64,000 nucleotides of DNA from JBJMLO01 sp045805265 (GTDB lineage Bacteria > Actinomycetota > UBA4738 > JACQTL01). Below, piece by piece: positions 9,623 through 17,715 of this stretch. Made by a program: the position numbers and the translations under genes. Numbering within the stretch: the first letter of the stretch is position 1; each line of letters starts with the position of its first letter. The stretch is from positions 1-64,000 of the forward strand of contig JBJMLO010000004.1 of the NCBI GenBank assembly GCA_045805265.1, in the 5' to 3' direction. The notes below the pieces were generated by a model. The model ran no database searches, was not told the DNA's origin, and saw nothing but the letters and a program-made list of their open reading frames with translations.

Positions 9623-10864
9623 GTGCCCGCGGCGGCCGCGGAACAGCCGGCGGACGGCGAACCCGATCATCACGAACGGACCGACGGGCGGAGCCCGGTC
9701 GACGTCGACGGAGGAGCGATCCTTTCCGGCCGTCGCTGGTGCCGCACGCCCGGCGACGGTCGCCCGGCCGTCGCTCTCGACGATCACGAACCAGACCGCC
9801 GCCGCGAGGATCAGCCCGAGAGGAACGAGCAGCCAGATCAGGTTCGGCATGCCGCCACGGTGGTGGTCGCCGTTGCCCGCCGTGCGGATCCGAACGGGTC
9901 CGCCGGAACCGGGGCCCTGTCCGCTCGAGCCCGACGAGCCGCCCTGCTGCCCGGGCTGGACGACGTGTCCGCCACCCGTGAAGAGCCCGGCGAGACCTCC
10001 GCTCGACCCGCCCGTCACGGGCCCGTTCTGGGGGGGCATCACGGCGTGGCCGGGAGAGTCGCCGACCGAGAACGGCGGCTTGAAGTGGTACGGGCCTCCG
10101 TACCCGAACAGAGGTCCGGAGAGTGAGCCGAAGTTGGGGTTGGCGCCAGGCCGGAGAACGGTGGGGAAGCCACCCGATGAGCCGCCGCTCGAGCCACCTC
10201 CGCCGCCCGAGTGGCCGCCCCCGCCACCCGTCGTCGTGCCCCCGCCGCCGCCGGAGCCTCCGGTCCCGCCACCGCCACCACCCGAGCCGCCGGACCCGCC
10301 GCCGCCCGAGCCGGTCGGCGAGGGCGGTGCCGGATTCGCCAGGGACGAGAACGACACGTGCCCGCGGTAGCCGGAGTTCGTCACGAGCTTCGGCACGACC
10401 ACGACGGAATAGGTCCCGGAGGGGTTCGCGACGGCGACGCTTTCCGTGGTCGACGACCCGGACGTCGACGATCCTACGAGGCCACCGGCCCGGTAGACGT
10501 ACAGGTCGAAGTTGTCACCGGAGGCGGCCCATCCGATCGAGACGCGGACGCCTCCCGAGTGGGTGCTCCAGTACGAGGGCGACGCGGGAACCGAAAGCGA
10601 GAAGTGGTCGCACAGCGCATCGCCGCCGGCACCGCACGCGGCCGGGCTCGCGGTCGCGCCGGCCACGAAGCTGCGGCCCTTCCAGCCTGCGGACGACTTG
10701 GCCGGACCGACGGTGCCCGAGGAGGGCGAGGACGCCCACGCGGGCGCTGCGATCGCCAGCGCGCCGGCGGTCAGTGCGACCACCGACAAAGACCACGCGC
10801 GGAAGCTCTTTCGCGTTCTCATGGGCTCATGCCTGCTGCGGATGGGCGCCTTCGATGCGGACAT
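9620..10864 (-). CDS. secreted/membrane-anchored protein with PPC-like domain and Gly-rich linker
   Basis: 414 residues: a Sec signal peptide (hydrophobic core SLSVVALTAGALAIAAPAWA), a roughly 100-residue beta-sandwich resembling the bacterial pre-peptidase C-terminal (PPC) domain (DNFDLYVYRAGG and GTYSVVVVPKL), a very Gly/Ser-rich spacer, then a membrane helix (NLIWLLVPLGLILAAAVWF) and a basic cytoplasmic tail. This is a type I surface protein whose linker could span the envelope. The start at 10864 has GAGGGG 9 nt upstream; ATG 10822 is an alternative that would give a more usual signal-peptide length. No catalytic residues were recognised, so a role in binding is more likely than enzymatic activity. 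Confidence 0.7.
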   Translation of the reverse strand: MSASKAPIRSRHEPMRTRKSFRAWSLSVVALTAGALAIAAPAWASSPSSGTVGPAKSSAGWKGRSFVAGATASPAACGAGGDALCDHFSLSVPASPSYWSTHSGGVRVSIGWAASGDNFDLYVYRAGGLVGSSTSGSSTTESVAVANPSGTYSVVVVPKLVTNSGYRGHVSFSSLANPAPPSPTGSGGGGSGGSGGGGGGTGGSGGGGGTTTGGGGGHSGGGGGSSGGSSGGFPTVLRPGANPNFGSLSGPLFGYGGPYHFKPPFSVGDSPGHAVMPPQNGPVTGGSSGGLAGLFTGGGHVVQPGQQGGSSGSSGQGPGSGGPVRIRTAGNGDHHRGGMPNLIWLLVPLGLILAAAVWFVIVESDGRATVAGRAAPATAGKDRSSVDVDRAPPVGPFVMIGFAVRRLFRGRRGH

Positions 10865-10999
10865 GTAGTCGGATCCCCTCGCCGCCCCGAAGACGGGTAG
10901 CCCCCGTTCCCCCTGACGACAGTCCCTACCTACCCGTCACCCTTGTTTGAGAAACCGCGCCACATCTGACCGGCGCAGGAGCGGTTCGAGCCCGTTTCG

Positions 11000-11011
11000 T
11001 ACAATCGGCCC
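11000..11011 (+). promoter_or_regulatory. -10 element directly before tRNA-Ser(GCT)
   Basis: TACAATCGGCCC abuts the tRNA 5' end and matches the element before tRNA-Ser(TGA) at 11 of 12 bases with identical spacing. TACAAT is a good -10 hexamer. Confidence 0.55.
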
Positions 11012-11104
11012 GGAGACGTGGCTGAGTGGCCGAAAGCAGCCGCCTGCTAAGCGGTTAGGGGGTTAATAGCTCCCTCACAGGTTCGAATCCTGTCGTCTCC
11101 GCCA
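11012..11104 (+). tRNA. tRNA-Ser(GCT)
   Basis: Acceptor stem GGAGACG/CGTCTCC, anticodon loop CTGCTAA (anticodon GCT, reads AGC/AGU), a long variable arm (GGGGGTTAATAGCTCCCTC region), and T-arm GGTTCGAATCC. Discriminator G11101 is followed by an encoded CCA (11102-11104), unlike the other two tRNAs in the window. Confidence 0.95.
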
Positions 11105-11173
11105 GCCAGAACGGGCCGGTTATGAAGGGTCTTGTCTAGGTACCCGGCGTTCCGGCCCGGCCCGGGGCGCGCC

Positions 11174-11190
11174 CGCCCCGAGCTGGGGCG
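11174..11190. terminator. GC hairpin downstream of tRNA-Ser(GCT)
   Basis: CGCCCC-GAGCT-GGGGCG forms a perfect 6-bp stem between the tRNA and the convergent small secreted protein gene. There is no T-tract, so terminator function is only inferred from position. The rest of 11105-11314 holds nothing recognisable. Confidence 0.3.
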
Positions 11191-11314
11191 CTCCGGCCCT
11201 AGGCCCGATGGCTGAGGCTCTGGCTGGCCGGGATGTCCGGCGACGTCATACTCCAGAGCCCAATCCGCACGGGCCCATGGACGGGCCGGTGGCGAGGCCT
11301 CGCCGACGCTTTCT

Positions 11315-11602
11315 TCAGCAGGGCCCGGCGAAAATCTCTGCGCCCTTCAGGTTGTGCAGCCCTGGTGCGGCCGGACCGATACCCGAGCTGGTGACGACAT
11401 GGAGGTTGTTGTGGAACTGGTTGAACGCTGCCTGGAGCGACGGGTCGTCGCAGACTCGCGGCCCCACCTGCACGAATTGTCCCGTCGGACTGAGGATGTA
11501 GTGCCGATGCGGCGGAACGTTCGTCAGATTCGGATCCGCGAGCGCCGTCCCGGTCCACCCGAACACCCCGACAACGGCCAAAACAACCAGCAACCGACGC
11601 AT
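11315..11602 (-). CDS. small secreted protein
   Basis: 95 residues with a clear signal peptide (MRRLLVVLAVVGVFGWTGTA, cleavage near LADP) and a mature part of about 70 residues with two cysteines and several His (PPHRHYI, FHNNLHV). GGGAGG lies 5 nt before ATG 11602, which fixes the start; the longer frame upstream is not protein-like. No family was recognised. The mature protein is small enough to be a secreted structural or signalling peptide. Confidence 0.7.
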   Translation of the reverse strand: MRRLLVVLAVVGVFGWTGTALADPNLTNVPPHRHYILSPTGQFVQVGPRVCDDPSLQAAFNQFHNNLHVVTSSGIGPAAPGLHNLKGAEIFAGPC

Positions 11603-11723
11603 CGACGCCTCCCTTTCGCTTTGTGGGTCGACGGCTCCCTCCGCCACGAGACTCATATCACGAAGGTCGAAGGCGACGCAATGACGCGTAACCGGTACCC
11701 CCACCCCTTTGAGCCGGGAACTG

Positions 11724-13826
11724 CTACGCGGTTCGGGGGTTCCGATCTCCGTCGCGCGCTTGCGCCCCCTCCGCATCGGCCGGAGTCGGTTGGCCCGCAT
11801 CACCCAGGGAGTCGTCCCGGGTGGCCTGCACCGTCGTCGTGAACGTGCGGATGCGGCCGTTCTTCCGGGCGAGCAGCCGGTGGACGACCCTTCCTCGCGA
11901 CAGGGTCATCACGCCGACGTTGTTGAGGCCGATGAGCGACGGCCTGGCCTCCTCGATCTGGGCGTAATCGCGCCACTCGCGGAACTGCGGCCGCTGCGAC
12001 ACGCCGAGCCGCTCGGCAAGCTTCGGCGCGACGAACACGGGAGCGTCGTCGTCCCAGTCGTCCGTGTTCGACGGACGGGCCAGCAACCGCCGCTTGATCG
12101 AGCCCGGGTCACGCATCTGCGGTGGGCGTTCCCATCCGATGCGTTCGTGCTTCTCCCGGCTCATGACGCCGAGGGCAGCCAGCACCAGCCTGCTGAACGC
12201 GCCGCTGTGGCGGATCGGACTCGAGACCAGCTGCGTGATGGGCAGCGCTCGACCGTCCGCGTCGATAGTCACGTCCACCGTGAATCCGTAGTGGACGTCG
12301 CCGGACAGCATGACGGCCCACGGGAGCTCCAGGTCGTTGCGCAGGAACCGGACGAAGTCCACGAACCCGCCGAGGTTCGAATGCCAGGACTCGAAGTCGA
12401 TGGCGTACGGGCCCAGCTCCTTCACGAAGTACTTCTGGCGCCGTTCGACGATCTCCAGGCCGCAGACCGGGACCGGCGAGACGATCAGGAGCGGCTGCCC
12501 CGGGCGGTGGCCGGCCTGCCGGGCCAGCTCGGCCTCGGCTCGGAGGCCCTCCGGGCCGACCAGCCGGGCGCCGCCCTCGGGGCTGTCGTACGCGCGGCGG
12601 GTGCGGGTGTCGAGGAACAGCGTCGGGGGGTGGGTCGGCGCCACGAACGTCCACCGGTCGAACGACCACATCGTCTTGTCGAAGTCCTCGCCGCTCGCGG
12701 AGCCGTCGGTCAGGCCCGAGACCGCGTCCCGCACCTCACCGTCCACCCGGTCGGGGTCGTTTCCCCAGCCCTGGAACGCCCAGTACGCGGCGAGCGCGTT
12801 GGCCACGACCCGCCGTCCGGCCGGGCTGTGTTCCACCTTCGAGCGCCACGCTCCGGTGATGTTCCAGTCATCGGTCACGTCGTGGTCGTCGAAGATCATG
12901 TAGGTGGGAGTGTTGGCGAGGATTCGCCGCACCCGAGGGAGCGCAGCGCGTGTGCGCCCGAGCGCGCGGACCTCCGCGGCGTACGTTCGACGAGCCAGCA
13001 CCGCCCGGGCGGGATTCGTTTCGTGGAGCGGCAGCGCGTCGCTCGCTTTCGGGAGCTCGCCCGGCCAGGTCCGCTCGTTCCAGGCGGAGACGTACATGGC
13101 GACGAACTCGCCGAAGCCCAGCAGGTGGTTCTCGGCCTTCGGTGAGGTGAATCCGGTGGCGTCCTCGACCGGCCGACGCCGGCCGTAGACGGGGATCTCG
13201 TCGAGTGGGGAGATGCCGGGGACGTCATCGACGCGCCCGGTCAGCTCCCGCCCGAGCGCGGTGATGTGGCGGGCCATCGGGCCCGGGACGTCGTCGGCGT
13301 AGATCTGGTCGCCGGTCAGGAACAGCGCGCTCGGCCGCCGCTGAGGGTCCAGGGCATGTCTCGAGACGAGCGCGTCGCCGGCGAGGAGCGCGTCGTCGCC
13401 CCCCGAGTGGAGCTTGCGACACGACCCGTGGATGACGGTCAGCTCCAGCGTGCGCCCGCGAATGAAGAACGTGGGGAGAGGGAGGTCTCCATACGCTATC
13501 CGGCCCGGCCCTTCTAGCAGCCCCAGGTCTTTCAGACGGCGTTCCCCCCCGTGATCCCTCGCGATCAGGTCGTACGCCAGCAGCTCGTCGGTGGGGAACG
13601 GCGGGTCCAGCGGACGGATCCGGACGAGGTGGACGAACAGGCGAGGCCCGATCTTGACGCTGTCGGCGCCGCCGATCCCCACGACGTCGGAGATCTCCCG
13701 GCCTCCGGAGATGCGGAACACCTCGCCTCGGATCTCGGCCGGCCCCGATGTGGCGAGCCACACGCAGACCTGGCCGGCTTCGGTCCGGCGAAGGATCGGC
13801 CCGGCAAGCAGCCATTCCAGTTCCAT
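11724..13826 (-). CDS. PhoD-like metallophosphatase (alkaline phosphatase D family)
   Basis: About 700 residues. An N-terminal beta-sandwich (WLATSGPAEIRGEVF) precedes the metallophosphatase core with HGSCRK (near 135), LTGDQIYADD (171-180), IFDDHDVTDDW and LSGDVHYGF, the metal ligands of the PhoD family. There is no signal peptide, so it is probably intracellular, unlike classic secreted PhoD. GAGGAG lies 3 nt before ATG 13829 and 6 nt before ATG 13826, so the second ATG is preferred. The expected activity is phosphomono- or diester hydrolysis; the substrate is unknown. Confidence 0.82.
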   Translation of the reverse strand: MELEWLLAGPILRRTEAGQVCVWLATSGPAEIRGEVFRISGGREISDVVGIGGADSVKIGPRLFVHLVRIRPLDPPFPTDELLAYDLIARDHGGERRLKDLGLLEGPGRIAYGDLPLPTFFIRGRTLELTVIHGSCRKLHSGGDDALLAGDALVSRHALDPQRRPSALFLTGDQIYADDVPGPMARHITALGRELTGRVDDVPGISPLDEIPVYGRRRPVEDATGFTSPKAENHLLGFGEFVAMYVSAWNERTWPGELPKASDALPLHETNPARAVLARRTYAAEVRALGRTRAALPRVRRILANTPTYMIFDDHDVTDDWNITGAWRSKVEHSPAGRRVVANALAAYWAFQGWGNDPDRVDGEVRDAVSGLTDGSASGEDFDKTMWSFDRWTFVAPTHPPTLFLDTRTRRAYDSPEGGARLVGPEGLRAEAELARQAGHRPGQPLLIVSPVPVCGLEIVERRQKYFVKELGPYAIDFESWHSNLGGFVDFVRFLRNDLELPWAVMLSGDVHYGFTVDVTIDADGRALPITQLVSSPIRHSGAFSRLVLAALGVMSREKHERIGWERPPQMRDPGSIKRRLLARPSNTDDWDDDAPVFVAPKLAERLGVSQRPQFREWRDYAQIEEARPSLIGLNNVGVMTLSRGRVVHRLLARKNGRIRTFTTTVQATRDDSLGDAGQPTPADAEGAQARDGDRNPRTA

Positions 13827-13961
13827 CATCGACTCCTCGTCGCGGGCCTCTCCGAGGCTGTGTACCCCATCGACCCAGGCACCTATCCCGGTGGGCCGGA
13901 AGTGCCGGCCTGCCGGGTATCCTTGCTGGCCGAACAGGCGTCCAACCGTCTGTCCCGATCG

Positions 13962-14036
<75 letters not shown>

Positions 14037-14217
14037 CTGACCTGCTGAAATGCACGATCCATAGTTGCGCACAGCGCTCGGAGAGCGGATTCTGCGCGGC
14101 CCCGGAACGAGGCATCGTAGCCGGCCCCCGCTCGTGACAGCGAGACACGAGTGCCCCCTTGTCACTGCTCTGGCACTGTGTGAGTCTGCAGTTCGATTCC
14201 GGGTTGGGGGGTTCCAG

Positions 14218-15588
14218 ATGAATGCTCGTTCGGCTGCACGCGCCTTGATCGTGTCCGTGCTGACGGTCGCCACGGTCCCCGGCCTGTTGTCGGAGGTCGC
14301 CCACGCCGCTACCGCGGTGAACTGTCCGGGCGACAACCTCCAGACCGCCATCAACGCCGCCACGGCCGGTGACACGCTTGACGTCAGCGGGCACTGCACC
14401 GGCAACTTCACCATCAACAAGAACCTCACCCTGCAGGGCGACGGGGCCACCGTGCTCGACGGGAATCACACGGGGTCCACCGTCACCGTCGCCACCGGCG
14501 TGAACGCGACCCTGAGCGACCTCACGGTGACCGGGGGGACCGCCGCCTTTGGTGGCGGCATCGACAACACCGGCACCGTGACCGTGCAGGACTCCACGGT
14601 GAGCGGGAACACCGCGAACGGGGCCTCCGGGGGCGGCATCTTCAACAACGCCGGCACCGTGACCGTGCAGGACTCCACGGTGAGCGGGAACACCGCGACC
14701 GCCAGCTTCGCCGCCGCCGGGGGCGGCATCTTCACCAACACCGGCACCGTGACCGTGCAGGACTCCACGGTGAGCGGGAACACCACAAACGGCAACCCCG
14801 CCTTCGGTGGCGGTATCCACATCAACGGTGGCACCGTGACCGTGCAGGACTCCACGGTGAGCGGGAACACGGTGAACGGCGGCGGCGTCGCCTTCGGGGG
14901 CGGCATCAACATCGGCGGCACCGCGTCGGTCACGGCCACCATCGTCTCGGGCAACTCCGTGAGCGGGGCGGGCACGTTCGGCCCCGACTGCAACGGGTCG
15001 TTCACCTCCGGCGGCTACAACCTCATCGGGAACACCAAGGACTGCTCCGGCTTCGTCGGCACCGACCTCCAGAACGTGGACCCCAAGCTCGACACCCTCA
15101 AGGACAACGGCGGCCCCACCCAGACCATGGGCCTCCTCGCCGGGTCACCGGCCCTCAACGCCATCCCCCTCACCGCGGGCGGGGCCTGCATGGTGGGCCA
15201 GACCACCGACCAGCGAGGTGCCCCCCGTCCCCAGGGGGTGGGATGCGAGATTGGGGCACTGGAGAAGGGCAAGAGCACCACGGCGGTCGGATCCTCCGAC
15301 ACCTCCTCCACCTCCGGGCAGCCCGTGACGTTCACCGCCACGGTGTGCGCGAATCCATCGAGCCTTCCCGCCACCCCGACCGGGACCGTGAAGTTCCGTG
15401 AGGGGGGCACGGGGCCGGTCCTTTCCTCCGGGGTGAGCCTCGCCCCCGGCGGGGGCACCCACTGCGCCCAGGCCCAACTCACCACGTCCTCGCTCTCGTC
15501 GGGCAGGCACAAGATCGTGGCCATCTACTCGGGGGACGGGGCGAACATCAAGAGCAGAGGGAGCGTCATCCAGCACGTCGCCGCATGA
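14218..15588 (+). CDS. secreted beta-helix protein with choice-of-anchor and Ig-like domains (cassette 1)
   Basis: 456 residues. The signal peptide is cut near AHA-AT (residue 30). A parallel beta-helix region follows, with four near-identical rungs of VTVQDSTVSGNT, then the choice-of-anchor block (NGGPTQTMGLLAGSPA and DQRGAPRPQG..CEIGALE), and a C-terminal Big_3-type Ig-like domain (VTFTATV, GTVKFREGG, HKIVAIYSGDG) ending IQHVAA. It is exported and probably a surface or matrix adhesin-like protein. GGGGGG lies 6 nt before ATG 14218. It is the cargo of a unit bounded by tRNA-Arg fragments and shares its signal peptide and Ig domain almost exactly with cassettes 2 and 3. Confidence 0.85.
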   Translation: MNARSAARALIVSVLTVATVPGLLSEVAHAATAVNCPGDNLQTAINAATAGDTLDVSGHCTGNFTINKNLTLQGDGATVLDGNHTGSTVTVATGVNATLSDLTVTGGTAAFGGGIDNTGTVTVQDSTVSGNTANGASGGGIFNNAGTVTVQDSTVSGNTATASFAAAGGGIFTNTGTVTVQDSTVSGNTTNGNPAFGGGIHINGGTVTVQDSTVSGNTVNGGGVAFGGGINIGGTASVTATIVSGNSVSGAGTFGPDCNGSFTSGGYNLIGNTKDCSGFVGTDLQNVDPKLDTLKDNGGPTQTMGLLAGSPALNAIPLTAGGACMVGQTTDQRGAPRPQGVGCEIGALEKGKSTTAVGSSDTSSTSGQPVTFTATVCANPSSLPATPTGTVKFREGGTGPVLSSGVSLAPGGGTHCAQAQLTTSSLSSGRHKIVAIYSGDGANIKSRGSVIQHVAA

Positions 15589-15678
15589 ACTGAGGGCGGT
15601 GCCGGCTGAGTCCCAGGTCCGGACCCCCATTCGCCCAGGGGATCACAGACGATAACTGAGGCGCTTTCGCTCGCTGGC

Positions 15679-15808
15679 GACCTGCGGAAACGCCGAGTCG
15701 CACAGCGCTCGTGCCTCGATACCTACGGATCAGAAGGTCGGGGGTTCGAATCCCTCCCGGCGCGCTGACCTGCGAAAACGCAATACTGCGGGTTGCGCAC
15801 AGCGCTCG
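15679..15808 (+). repeat. attP-like junction between cassettes 1 and 2
   Basis: Left arm GACCTGCGGAAACGC (15679-15693) and CGCACAGCGCTCG (15699-15711), the tRNA core, then right arm GACCTGCGAAAACGC (15767-15781) and CGCACAGCGCTCG (15796-15808). The two blocks occur in the same order and orientation on both sides, resembling arm-type integrase sites flanking a crossover core. Confidence 0.55.
15723..15764 (+). repeat. core repeat copy 2 (tRNA-Arg 3' fragment)
   Basis: Identical over 42 bp to 13995-14036. The tRNA 5' half is absent: the preceding bases are CCTCGATAC instead of the anticodon stem, so this cannot be a functional tRNA. Confidence 0.85.
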
Positions 15809-15941
15809 GAGAACGGATTCTGCGCGGCCACGGAATGAGGCATCGTTCCCGGCCCCGCTCGTGACAGCGAGACACGAGTGCCCCTTGCCGCTCCTCTAGG
15901 ACTGTGTGAGCCTGGTTCGCGTCCGATATGGGGGGTCCCAG

Positions 15942-17360
15942 ATGAAGGCTCGTTCGGCTACACGCGCCTTGATAGTGTCCGTTCTCGCTGTGGCTACAGT
16001 CCCCGCGCTGTTGCGTGTCGCCCACGCCGCCACGGCGGTGAACTGTCCGGGCGATGACCTGCAGACGGCCATCACCGCCGCAGCGCCGGGTGACACCCTC
16101 GACGTGGCCGGTCACTGTACCGGCAACTTCACCATCGACAAGGACCTCACCCTGCAGGGCGATGGGTCCACCGTGCTGGACGGGAATGGCTCCGGGACGA
16201 CAGTCACTATCACCGGTACGCCAACCGTGACGCTGGGCGCCCTCACGGTGACCGGCGGGACCGGGTCCGTACTTGGAGGAGTCGCGCCCGGGACGTTTGG
16301 TGGAGGGATCGCTAACTTCACCGGAACCGTCACCCTCACTCGGGTCAGCGTGATCGGCAACACCGCCTCGGGGGACAACGCGTACGGCGGGGGCATCTAT
16401 GACAAGGGCACCCTCACCCTGGTGAGCTCCACCGTCTCAGGAAACACCGTCTCGGGGACTACGTTGGCGCAGGGCGGTGGCATCATCACCAACGGCGCTC
16501 TCATCGTCATGAACTCAACGGTCTCCGGGAACACGGCCTCCGCTTCGCTCGCCTCGGCGGCGGGCGGTGGCATTATGCAGTCCGGCATCGCTTCGAGCGT
16601 GTCCCTCGTCAGCTCCACCATTGCTGGGAACACGGCCAGTTCGACCCTCTCGACTGCTTTTGGCGGCGGGCTTGCCGCCGAAACATCGGCCGCCATCACC
16701 ACCAACGCCTCCATCATCTCCGGCAACACCGTGAGTGGAACGAGCACGAACGGCCCCGACTGCGACGCCGTCCTTGCCTCGGGCGGCTACAACCTCGTGG
16801 GGAACGCCGCGGACTGCTCCGGCTTCGTCGGCACCGACCTCCAGAACGTGGACCCCAAGCTCGACGCTCTGAAGAACAACGGCGGCCCCACCAAGACCAG
16901 GGGCCTGCTCGCCGGGAGCCCCGCCCTCAACGCCATCCCCCTCACCGCGGGCGGGGCCTGCCTGGTGGGCCAGGCCGCGGACCAGCGAGGTGCCCCCCGT
17001 CCCCAGGGGGCGGGATGCGAGATCGGGGCCCTGGAGAAGGGCAAGACCACCACGGCGGTCGGATCCTCCGACACCTCCTCCACCTCCGGGCAAGCCGTGA
17101 CTTTCACCGCCACGGTGTGCGCGAACCCATCGAGCCTTCCCGCCACCCCCACCGGGACGGTGAAGTTCCGAGACGGGGGCACGGGGCCGGTGCTGGCCTC
17201 GGGGGTGAGCCTCGCCCCGGGCGGGGGCACCCACTGCGCCCAGGCTCAACTCACCACGTCCTTGCTCTCGTCGGGCAGGCACAAGATCGTGGCCATCTAC
17301 CGGGGGGACGGGGCGAACATCAAGAGCAGGGGGAGCGTCATCCAGCACGTCGCCGCATGA
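15942..17360 (+). CDS. secreted beta-helix protein with choice-of-anchor and Ig-like domains (cassette 2)
   Basis: 472 residues with the same plan as cassette 1: signal peptide (MKARSATRALIVSVLAVATV), NCPGDDLQTAI opening, beta-helix, choice-of-anchor block (NGGPTKTRGLLAGSPA, DQRGAPRPQG) and C-terminal Ig-like domain ending IQHVAA. The helix rungs differ markedly from cassette 1 (VTLTRVSVIGNTA, LTLVSSTVSGNTV, VSLVSSTIAGNTA), whereas the ends are nearly identical. GGGGGG lies before ATG 15942. Predicted exported surface or matrix protein. Confidence 0.85.
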   Translation: MKARSATRALIVSVLAVATVPALLRVAHAATAVNCPGDDLQTAITAAAPGDTLDVAGHCTGNFTIDKDLTLQGDGSTVLDGNGSGTTVTITGTPTVTLGALTVTGGTGSVLGGVAPGTFGGGIANFTGTVTLTRVSVIGNTASGDNAYGGGIYDKGTLTLVSSTVSGNTVSGTTLAQGGGIITNGALIVMNSTVSGNTASASLASAAGGGIMQSGIASSVSLVSSTIAGNTASSTLSTAFGGGLAAETSAAITTNASIISGNTVSGTSTNGPDCDAVLASGGYNLVGNAADCSGFVGTDLQNVDPKLDALKNNGGPTKTRGLLAGSPALNAIPLTAGGACLVGQAADQRGAPRPQGAGCEIGALEKGKTTTAVGSSDTSSTSGQAVTFTATVCANPSSLPATPTGTVKFRDGGTGPVLASGVSLAPGGGTHCAQAQLTTSLLSSGRHKIVAIYRGDGANIKSRGSVIQHVAA

Positions 17361-17449
17361 ACCGAGGGCGGTGTCCCTGAGTCCCAGGGCCGGACCCCCA
17401 TTCGACCCTGGGAACACAGACGATAACTGAGCGGCTTTCGCTCCTCGGC

Positions 17450-17579
17450 GACCTGCAGAAACGCCGAGTCGCACACCGCTCGTGCCTCGATACCTACGGA
17501 TCAGAAGGTCGGGGGTTCGAATCCCTCCCGGCGCGCTGACCTGCTGAAACGCACGATCCGTGGTTTCGCACAGCGCTCG
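17450..17579 (+). repeat. attP-like junction between cassettes 2 and 3
   Basis: Left arm GACCTGCAGAAACGC (17450-17464) and CGCACACCGCTCG (17470-17482), tRNA core, right arm GACCTGCTGAAACGC (17538-17552) and CGCACAGCGCTCG (17567-17579). Spacing to the core is the same as in the junction at 15679-15808. Confidence 0.55.
17494..17535 (+). repeat. core repeat copy 3 (tRNA-Arg 3' fragment)
   Basis: 42 bp identical to the 3' part of tRNA-Arg(ACG) from the anticodon loop onward, again without the 5' half. Confidence 0.85.
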
Positions 17580-17715
17580 GAGAGCGGATTGTGCGCGGCC
17601 ACGGAACGAGGCATCGTTCCCGGCTCCCGCTCGTAACAGCGAGACACGAGTGCCCCTTGCCCCTGCTCTGGGGACTGTGTGAGTCTGCGGTTCGATTCCG
17701 GCTGGGGGGTCCCAG

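Larger units (their letters stand above)
15723..17493 (+). mobile_element. tRNA-Arg cassette 2 (one beta-helix gene)
   Basis: A 1771-bp unit with the same order as cassette 1: core, right arm, leader with the CTCGTG..CACGAG hairpin, one CDS (15942-17360), tail with ACAGACGATAACTGAG, left arm. The 353 bp between genes 1 and 2 are fully accounted for by tail, junction and leader. No recombinase is present. Confidence 0.55.

Noticed and set aside
14187..14205. GTTCGATTCC in the cassette leaders as another tRNA T-arm remnant
   Set aside because: Present in cassettes 1 and 3 but not 2, and the flanks do not form a 5-bp T-stem; likely chance.
14570..14880. Regularly spaced near-identical DNA repeats, CRISPR-like at first glance
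   Set aside because: They are in frame and encode beta-helix rungs (VTVQDSTVSGNT); spacing is not uniform and there are no cas genes.
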